In this document: positions 1 through 6,038 of the stretch, one piece after another
How the letters are laid out: every line of letters starts with the position of its first letter
Position numbering within the stretch: the stretch's first letter is position 1
Assembly (NCBI GenBank): GCA_028282865.1
Contig: JANQHA010000153.1
Location: 1-8,990, forward strand
Length of the DNA stretch: 8,990 nucleotides
Source: Oligoflexales bacterium
GTDB taxonomy: Bacteria; Bdellovibrionota_B; Oligoflexia; Oligoflexales; CACXFL01
Direction of reading: 5' to 3'
Notes under the pieces: model-generated
Database searches by the model: none
What the model was told of the DNA's origin: nothing
Seen by the model: only the letters and a program-made list of their open reading frames with translations
Translations under genes and position numbers: made by a program

Positions 1-815
1 TTAGTTCGTAATGCTTGTAAGGTTCCATTTTCGGCTCGAGTGCCTGGCTCCCATTTAGTTCCACTAAAGTCATAAACCGGCTCCAAGCCATGAGCCTCTG
101 AGAGCCTATTCGCAAACTCAAGAGCCGACCACCAACTCACTCGGTCAACTGGGTTATTAGGCTGCATGATTCTTGGTCCGTCTGGTAATTCGACAATAGC
201 TGAGTAGGGTCCATTAGAAAAATAAGAGGGGTTCTCACCCATGAGACGCACCCATTGAAACTGAGTCACTTGGGTTGACATGCCCGCTACTGAGTTCGTA
301 AGCTCTACCAGATAGCGTTTTTTCTTTTGATAAACCACAAAGCTACCAGCAGGTATGGGATGAAACTCCATCTCTCGATATAGCTTTCGTGTCTCTTCTC
401 GAGCATCTTCCCTTTTAACTTTTACAGTATCCCGTCCTTCTAAATGACTTCGCGCCCATGCCAAGACCCTATCAGAGTCAATATCCTCACTCGCAAAGAA
501 TCGATCTATCGCATCCCGGTGGACATGGACATCCCCGCTAGTCAAAGCTTGCTCTAAAGTAATCGGATTCGTTAAGATCTTATTTTCTAAATCTAAGACG
601 AAATTATTAATTTCAATATCTCCAATGATCTGAATGTCGACTAAAGCCTTAAGGTAGGAGATAAAATCACCAGTACTATCCACTTGAGCCAATGCTACGG
701 AGTTGACGCTTAATGGATTAAAGGCTTCATGACACCCTTCATCTGCTTTGCTATGGCTTACAGTAAATACAAAAAGGAAGGTAGCAATGATTACAAAGCC
801 TGGCAGTCGGATCAT
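1..815 (-). CDS. Exported FGE/SUMF1-fold protein, paralogue E (partial, 3' end outside window)
   Basis: The first 271 residues are present and no stop is reached before base 1. A good signal peptide (MIRLPGF..., cleavage probably after SHSKA at 24) is followed by C28, the only cysteine seen. The shared N-terminal domain includes DFISYLKAL (50-58) and ILTNPI (80-85). The FGE-fold domain starts at about 149 with FHPIPAGSFVV, closest of all copies to the family's usual IPAGSFxMG opening. It continues with MSTQVTQFQWVRLMGENPSYF (about 179-199), NNPVDRVSWWSALEFANRLS (220-239) and EPVYDFSGTKWEPGT (245-259). The RLPT, GNxWEW and GGS regions and any catalytic cysteines would lie beyond the edge, so activity cannot be judged for this copy. 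Other copies are 427-451 residues, so about 160-180 residues are missing. Confidence 0.85.
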   Translation of the reverse strand, partial: MIRLPGFVIIATFLFVFTVSHSKADEGCHEAFNPLSVNSVALAQVDSTGDFISYLKALVDIQIIGDIEINNFVLDLENKILTNPITLEQALTSGDVHVHRDAIDRFFASEDIDSDRVLAWARSHLEGRDTVKVKREDAREETRKLYREMEFHPIPAGSFVVYQKKKRYLVELTNSVAGMSTQVTQFQWVRLMGENPSYFSNGPYSAIVELPDGPRIMQPNNPVDRVSWWSALEFANRLSEAHGLEPVYDFSGTKWEPGTRAENGTLQALRT

Positions 816-2107
816 TATTTACCCACCTTTTCGTGGATAGTCCTGACAAGGCGGAGGCCAATATTAGCCTCTTTCTTATCTCGAGTCCCACTCCCAGAAA
901 TATTAGCATGAAAACTTATGAAAGCTGTCCCAACACTACCACCAGTAACACGCCCCTGAGCATCTCCTAACGAGGTCAACCCACTTGCCACTGGGTCTAC
1001 AGACTTTCCATTCGAAGATTCATAATAACTATCGTATAAACCCCAGCTCCACTCCCAGGCATTCCCTACTAAATCAAAAAACCTCCCACCTTTGACAATA
1101 AGTGGATCAAGATGAGCAACAGGTTTTAGCTGTCGTTCGCTATAATCAGAAAACCAAGCGTATTCTTTTAACTGGGCTTTAGTGAGCTGCGAATAATGCC
1201 TTCCTTCAACAGTATATGCAAACTTTAGCATATACTCCTGCTCGGCAATGGTAGGTAATCGATAACCTGCTGCTTTGTAGTAATCTCCATTTGGAGCATT
1301 AATCTTAATTTTTCCGCTATCTGCTACTAGACTTCCATCAGCAGCATTAGTGCCAGGCCTCCAATTAATCTCACTCAGGTCATATACTGGCACCAGGTTG
1401 CGTCTCTTGGAAAGTTCGTTTGCAAACATAAGCGCCGACCACCAGGTAATCTTATCCACAGGCAGATCCAGCAGCATTCCGACAGATCTTCCTCCTGGTA
1501 AAACAACAACTGAATCTTGACCATTAGAATCGGGCTGATCGCTCCCCATAATCTCTCGCCAATGTCCGCGAGTCACCGGGGTCGACATCACTTCGATAGA
1601 GTTAGTAAGAACTATCTCTAATTCCTCGTCCAGCTCAACAGTTTGAAAGCTCCCAGAAGATACTGATAGGAATTCTATCTCACGATGCAAATTAGATGTA
1701 TGATCTCGAGTGACTTCTCGCATAACACCTACTTGTTCTCTATTCTGAAGAAATTTTTTTGCCTGGGTTAAAACTACTTCTTGGTTCAGATTCCTTTGGC
1801 TTAATAGTTGTTCCATTTTTGTATGGTGAATTTTAGCCACGCCATTCACATCAGCCAATCTTCCATCGACTGGGTTAACAAAAACACCGTCCCCTAGGTT
1901 AGAGATAAAGTTATTTAATCCAGAATGATCGATAATTTTATAATCAAATAAAATCTTAAAGTAGGCAATAAAGTTATTGGTGCCATCTCGGCTTGATATC
2001 TCGGTGGGATTATTAAATACATCTTCGGAGCATTGCTCTGCAGCCTTCAATGCGGAAAACTCTGATAGAAAAGTGAGAGAAACGACGATGTAAAGATTGC
2101 AGCTCAA
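815..2107 (-). CDS. Exported FGE/SUMF1-fold protein, paralogue D
   Basis: This 430-residue protein starts at TTG 2107, with the start and preceding stop merged as TTGA. The signal peptide (about 1-22, ending ALKA or ALKAA) is hydrophobic but lacks the usual basic n-region and contains a Glu, so it is the weakest of the set. C26 follows; the mature protein has no other cysteine. The shared N-terminal domain includes NNFIAYFKILF (44-54) and GVFVNPV (74-80). FGE-domain landmarks are MSTPVTRGHW (174-183), ITWWSALMFANELS (220-233), VPVYDLS, GKIKINAPNGDYY, RLPT (283-286), GNAWEW (348-353), GGS (389-391) and GLRLVR (417-422). The positions after GGS that hold the catalytic cysteines in human FGE have no cysteine here. 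It ends in TAATG, overlapping paralogue E by 1 base. Confidence 0.85.
   Translation of the reverse strand: MSCNLYIVVSLTFLSEFSALKAAEQCSEDVFNNPTEISSRDGTNNFIAYFKILFDYKIIDHSGLNNFISNLGDGVFVNPVDGRLADVNGVAKIHHTKMEQLLSQRNLNQEVVLTQAKKFLQNREQVGVMREVTRDHTSNLHREIEFLSVSSGSFQTVELDEELEIVLTNSIEVMSTPVTRGHWREIMGSDQPDSNGQDSVVVLPGGRSVGMLLDLPVDKITWWSALMFANELSKRRNLVPVYDLSEINWRPGTNAADGSLVADSGKIKINAPNGDYYKAAGYRLPTIAEQEYMLKFAYTVEGRHYSQLTKAQLKEYAWFSDYSERQLKPVAHLDPLIVKGGRFFDLVGNAWEWSWGLYDSYYESSNGKSVDPVASGLTSLGDAQGRVTGGSVGTAFISFHANISGSGTRDKKEANIGLRLVRTIHEKVGK
822..829 (-). promoter_or_regulatory. Ribosome binding site for paralogue E
   Basis: AAGGTGGG, in the codons for the C-terminal EKVGK of paralogue D, lies 6 bases before ATG 815-813. 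The stop of D and start of E share a base (TAATG). Confidence 0.65.
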
Positions 2108-3459
2108 TACCTCTCCTCAGGGTGAATAGTTCGAACAAGACGCAGGCCATAATTGTTACGTTGCGTACTTGCGGAAGTATAACCAAAATGATTAACTCCA
2201 AAACTTTCATTAGAAGGATCATACAAACCTCCCCCACTAAGACCCCTGTTAGAATCTGGAAGCTCAAATGGTCGAGAAATTAAACTACGACCAATCGGAT
2301 CTACATTCAGATCGGAAAGCGGCTCCATATAGTTATGACGAAGATCCCATAGCCATTCCCAGACACCTCCTACCAGATCATAAAATTTCCTACCATTAAC
2401 CTCTAGTGGAACAAGTGCATCTACCGGGTAAAGCTGTCGAGAGCTATAATCTTTAAGCGAGACATATTTAATCATCTCGTCAGGTTCAAGCTCGGAATAA
2501 TGAACTCCATCAGGCGTGAGTGCGTTTTTACGTATATACTCAGCTTCGGCGGCAGTGGGCAATCTGTAACCTTTCGCTTTATAGTAGTTACCACCGGGCG
2601 CATTAATCTTAATTTTACCTTCCTTTGGTACCAATGTCCCTGAAGCAGCGCTAGTACCAGGCTCCCAAATAACATCGGTCAAGTCATATACCGGTTCGAA
2701 ACCATAAATTTTAGAAATTCGATTAGCAAACGAGACTGCTGACCACCAGGTAATGTTTCCTACAGGGTTATTAGGTTGCATCTGCATCGATTTTCCCGCG
2801 ATATCTACAACAACCGAATACTCGCCTTTTGAATCCTCAGAAGGATTGTCCTCCATAACCTTGGTCCATTGATATTGAGTGACCGGTGCAGCCATCGCCT
2901 CTAAAGGATTGGTCAAAGTGATATCTGTCTCAACAAGAATTGGTATTATTCTCCCAATAACTTTATTAAGCTTCCTCACGCTTTCACTAAACAAAAACCT
3001 CCCCTCAGGAACAGCAACAAATTTCATTTCTATATACGTCTGCTTAGTCTGTCCCTGTGTATCCTTTCGCTTAAACTTAGCTTGACCTCTTTTATGCAGG
3101 TATATTTTAGCCCAAGTAAGAATTTCCTCTTGATCGAACCTACCTTGATTTAAGAGCTGCGCTAAGCCGTCCCTGTAAATCAAAGCTTCACCATTTACAT
3201 CGGCTTGCTGATTACTAATCGGGTTAATCACAGCTCCATTTTCCAAATTAGAAACAAATCTACTCAGTCCAGCATCATCGACGGCTTTTTTTTCAAACAA
3301 AATTTGGAGGTAGGAGATCAGGTTTTTAGTATTATCAATACTTGCAACTGGATCGATATTAATAAAAAAGTCTTCTAAACACTGCTCAGCAGTACTAGCC
3401 AAAAGCCCATCTAAAGTCCAAAAAAAAGTCATTGCAGCTATAATAGCCTTTTTTATCAC
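2104..3459 (-). CDS. Exported FGE/SUMF1-fold protein, paralogue C
   Basis: This 451-residue protein is the longest of the complete copies. It starts at GTG 3459, supported by GGAGAG and by the signal peptide that follows (MIKKAII..., cleavage probably after ASTA at 24). C27 is its only cysteine. The shared N-terminal domain spans about 28-125 (LISYLQILF, GAVINPI). The FGE-fold domain begins near 146 and carries an insertion with basic and hydrophobic residues (161-177) not seen in the other copies. Landmarks are APVTQYQW (191-198), NNPVGNITWWSAV (230-242), EPVYDL, GKIKINAPGGNYY, RLPT (299-302), GGVWEW (364-369), GGG (409-411) and GLRLVR (438-443). Both catalytic FGE cysteines are absent. The segment between GGG and GLRLVR is rich in Asn, Ser, Tyr and Phe. 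The last codons (HPEERY) supply the ribosome binding site of paralogue D, which overlaps by 4 bases. Confidence 0.86.
   Translation of the reverse strand: MIKKAIIAAMTFFWTLDGLLASTAEQCLEDFFINIDPVASIDNTKNLISYLQILFEKKAVDDAGLSRFVSNLENGAVINPISNQQADVNGEALIYRDGLAQLLNQGRFDQEEILTWAKIYLHKRGQAKFKRKDTQGQTKQTYIEMKFVAVPEGRFLFSESVRKLNKVIGRIIPILVETDITLTNPLEAMAAPVTQYQWTKVMEDNPSEDSKGEYSVVVDIAGKSMQMQPNNPVGNITWWSAVSFANRISKIYGFEPVYDLTDVIWEPGTSAASGTLVPKEGKIKINAPGGNYYKAKGYRLPTAAEAEYIRKNALTPDGVHYSELEPDEMIKYVSLKDYSSRQLYPVDALVPLEVNGRKFYDLVGGVWEWLWDLRHNYMEPLSDLNVDPIGRSLISRPFELPDSNRGLSGGGLYDPSNESFGVNHFGYTSASTQRNNYGLRLVRTIHPEERY
2110..2118 (-). promoter_or_regulatory. Ribosome binding site supporting the TTG start of paralogue D
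   Basis: GAGGAGAGG lies in the codons for the PEERY end of paralogue C; its AGGAG core is 5 bases before TTG 2107-2105. An in-frame TGA a few codons upstream rules out an earlier start, and a later one would remove the signal peptide. Confidence 0.72.
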
Positions 3460-4739
3460 GGTAGCTCTCCCGGGTTGAGAGACCTAACAAAGCGCACACC
3501 GGAGTAGTTATTTGATATATCTTTCAAATCAAAAAATGACAGATAATCATAAAACATCGACTTCTTTCTATGGATATAAGATCCACCGTACAGAGAATGA
3601 AAAATATCACTCGCTCGAATAATTGATGCATCACTAGTTTCTCGGCGTTCTGGGAGGACAAAGCCCCACTCCGCAACATTACCAAATAAATCATAAAACT
3701 CATGATCATTGATAATCAGTGAATCTTTATCGGCGACTGGCTGAAGTGATCCGCCTGAGTTTTTGTAGTACCAAGCATGATTTTCTAGCTCAGCTCCATC
3801 TTCACCATAAGGATCTCCTCCTCGATGATTCTTCGCGACACTAGTTAAATACTCTTGTTCCGTAACAGTAGGTAATCGAATTCCCTCGGCGCGGTAATAG
3901 TCTCCATCCGGGGCATTTATTTTTATCTCAGCATCAGCTAACCACAACACCAAATTTCCATTTTTTGCAGCAGTAGTAGGGTTCCAGTGCACCCGACTCA
4001 AGTCATACACTGGCTTAAGGCCGTATTTCTCTGAAAGATTATTAGCGGCAACCAGAACTGACCACCAATTAATATTTTCAACTGGGTGATTAGGTTGTAT
4101 TTTAACAAGCTTTCCATCTTTCTTTACCAGAATAGAATATGGGCCACCTCTGGAAAAGGATGGATTTTCACCCATTAACTCCAGCCAATGACTTTGAGTC
4201 ATATTGGTTGTCATAACGTCAATAGATTTAGGTATAGCTAGTAGCGTATCTTCATTTCTCCTCTTTACTATAACTCTTCCTTTAGAAACTTTACTAAACT
4301 TGATCTCTTGTAATATTTCGTCGGTGTCTGACCGCACCTTGGATCGCTTAAATTGTACTTTACGAGACTCTCTGAGATAATTATGTACCGAGCTAAGAAT
4401 TATCTTCAAATCAAGGCTATAGAGGCTTATTAATTGCTCAAATTGTTCATAATAGATCTGAGATTCACCATTCACTTTTGCTAGCTGAATATCAATTGGA
4501 TTAACTAAAACACCTTCTTTCAAATTGGAAGCAAATCTATTTAGCTCATAATCGCCAATAGCATTACCCTCTATCAACACCCTGAGGTAAGAGATAAAGT
4601 CTCGCGTACTGTCGGCCCTCAACTCCATCGAGGAAACACTAAAAACATCTTCTGTACAACTCTCATTGGCCTGAATCTCGGTCACACGAATACACAGAGT
4701 AAGAATGATAAGAACGACTATACCAAACCAGTGACTCAT
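3456..4739 (-). CDS. Exported FGE/SUMF1-fold protein, paralogue B (most divergent)
   Basis: This protein has 427 residues. A signal peptide (1-24, probable cleavage after EIQA) is followed by C28, the only cysteine of the mature protein. The shared N-terminal domain is visible (DFISYLRVL at 47-55, GVLVNPI at 76-82). A basic stretch (128-136) links it to the FGE-fold domain. Landmarks are the MTQSHW.ELMGENPSF block (180-195), which resembles the VTQ.QW..vMG.NPS.F block of the family, INWWSVL (223-229), KPVYDLS, KINAPDGDYY, RLPT (288-291), GGS (385-387) and GVRFVR (414-419). The usual GNxWEW reads GNVAEW (353-358), with the first Trp lost. No catalytic cysteines are present. The C-terminus overlaps the GTG start of paralogue C by 4 bases (GTGA). 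The role is unknown; export and a binding function are inferred. Confidence 0.84.
   Translation of the reverse strand: MSHWFGIVVLIILTLCIRVTEIQANESCTEDVFSVSSMELRADSTRDFISYLRVLIEGNAIGDYELNRFASNLKEGVLVNPIDIQLAKVNGESQIYYEQFEQLISLYSLDLKIILSSVHNYLRESRKVQFKRSKVRSDTDEILQEIKFSKVSKGRVIVKRRNEDTLLAIPKSIDVMTTNMTQSHWLELMGENPSFSRGGPYSILVKKDGKLVKIQPNHPVENINWWSVLVAANNLSEKYGLKPVYDLSRVHWNPTTAAKNGNLVLWLADAEIKINAPDGDYYRAEGIRLPTVTEQEYLTSVAKNHRGGDPYGEDGAELENHAWYYKNSGGSLQPVADKDSLIINDHEFYDLFGNVAEWGFVLPERRETSDASIIRASDIFHSLYGGSYIHRKKSMFYDYLSFFDLKDISNNYSGVRFVRSLNPGELP
3465..3470 (-). promoter_or_regulatory. Ribosome binding site supporting the GTG start of paralogue C
   Basis: GGAGAG, within the codons for the C-terminal PGELP of paralogue B, lies 5 bases before GTG 3459-3457. 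The start overlaps the preceding TGA stop as GTGA. Confidence 0.7.
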
Positions 4740-6034
4740 TATCGTGCCTCCGGATTAATACTTCGAACAAGCCGAAAACCAATACCAGAGCACCCAACGT
4801 TTTGACGAAGATGCATACCGTGAAGTTGCTTTTTACCAAGAAAAGACGCTATCGAATCGCCTCCAATAGAGCATCCCGTTCGATCACTATGAAGAGAATT
4901 TAACTGCCTCTCGGGAGGCACTGTAGTTGTTACTCGCTCTCGAACAGTGTAGTCACGAAGATCCCAACCCCACTCCCATATGTTCCCGAATAAATCATAA
5001 ATCTCATTACCATTTACAGTCAGAGGGATAAGTTCTCCGACACGAAGAACACCCAACCCCCCTATCCAAGGAAATCCCGCATCTCTGTGCCACGCATAGC
5101 TACCCAGTTCGCTCTTGTCAGCTTCCGAAAGCTTTCCCCCACCAGGGGCCTGCGCAAATCCTCGAGCATAAATTTGTTCATCACTCATTGGCAGCCGATA
5201 ACCTTCGGCTTCGTAATAATCTCCATTAGCAGCATTCAGCTTTATTTTGCCGCTCTTAGCTTCTAAGGTTCCTTCTACAGCATTAGTCCCTGGCTCCCAC
5301 TCCATATCACTTAGATCGTAGACGGGTTTAAAACCATGTTTTATTGAAAGCCTATTAGCAAACTCTAACGCAGACCACCAACTAACTTTTTCCTTTGGGT
5401 AGTCGAAATCGGCTTTATCAAGCTTAGGAGTCGAGTCTTGATGGTCCTCAATATCTGAATCAGAAAGATCATCTTTCATAACATCTTGCCATTGCTTACG
5501 GGTCACTGGAGTGGACATCAATTCAAAATCGACAAGGGAAACTGTGTATGACTGATCACCTAAATGTCTCACTAAATTCCCTGATGGAATAGGGTAGAAT
5601 TCAATCTTTAGCTCTGTTCCAATGGTCCCTTGAAGTACCAGTCGACGTTGATCGTTAGCTTTATGATATTCTTTTTGGTACTCCCTAGCCCAGATGAGAA
5701 TCTTCGTTGGGTCAAGATCACCCTGATCTAAAAGTAGCTCTATCTTCTCATAGTGAACTCGAGCCTCACTATTTACATTAGCTTTCTCGTCGCTAATAGG
5801 ATTGACTAAAACTCCACCTTTCAAATTATCAATCAAATGATTTAACCCGACTTCATCGATGACTTTAATTTCAAGCAATTTATGGAAGTAAGAGGTAAGA
5901 TTATCAGCACCGTCCATACCCGACAGCGCTGGAGAGTTGGAAAAAGATGCCTCCGGGCATCGATCAGAAGCTTGCACATTCGGAGTAACTATATGCAACA
6001 GAAAAATAACCGAACATATCGCAGCACGAACCAT
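4739..6034 (-). CDS. Exported FGE/SUMF1-fold protein, paralogue A
   Basis: This 431-residue protein begins with a signal peptide (1-22, probable cleavage after NVQA), followed by C26. Residues 27-135 form the N-terminal domain shared by all five copies (LLVNPI-like block near 75-80). The FGE-fold domain runs from about 143 to the end: PIPSGN start, VSWWSALEFANRLS (217-230), KPVYDLS, RLPM at 280-283 (the family norm is RLPT), GNIWEW at 350-355, GG at 391-392 and GIGFRLVR at 417-424. True FGEs have two catalytic cysteines shortly after the GGS motif; they are missing here. Two other cysteines, C388 and C415, are found only in this copy and could form a disulfide. A catalytic formylglycine role is unlikely; a periplasmic or surface binding role is an inference. 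It ends in TAATG, overlapping paralogue B by 1 base. Confidence 0.85.
   Translation of the reverse strand: MVRAAICSVIFLLHIVTPNVQASDRCPEASFSNSPALSGMDGADNLTSYFHKLLEIKVIDEVGLNHLIDNLKGGVLVNPISDEKANVNSEARVHYEKIELLLDQGDLDPTKILIWAREYQKEYHKANDQRRLVLQGTIGTELKIEFYPIPSGNLVRHLGDQSYTVSLVDFELMSTPVTRKQWQDVMKDDLSDSDIEDHQDSTPKLDKADFDYPKEKVSWWSALEFANRLSIKHGFKPVYDLSDMEWEPGTNAVEGTLEAKSGKIKLNAANGDYYEAEGYRLPMSDEQIYARGFAQAPGGGKLSEADKSELGSYAWHRDAGFPWIGGLGVLRVGELIPLTVNGNEIYDLFGNIWEWGWDLRDYTVRERVTTTVPPERQLNSLHSDRTGCSIGGDSIASFLGKKQLHGMHLRQNVGCSGIGFRLVRSINPEAR
4747..4751 (-). promoter_or_regulatory. Ribosome binding site for paralogue B
   Basis: GGAGG lies in the codons for the C-terminal NPEAR of paralogue A, 7 bases before ATG 4739. 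The stop TAA and the start ATG share one base (TAATG), which points to translational coupling. Confidence 0.75.
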
Positions 6035-6038
6035 GTCA

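Noticed and set aside
1280..5255. DNA repeats at the regions encoding the KIKINAPNGDYY...YRLPT block of copies A to D
   Set aside because: Similarity is confined to a conserved protein motif with differing codons, so these reflect old paralogy and protein constraint, not a separate repeat element or recent duplication.
815..6034. Annotation of the tandem genes as lipoproteins
   Set aside because: The conserved Cys near the cleavage site lacks the small/hydrophobic lipobox residues; the residues before it are D/E/N/Q/S/G/R types.
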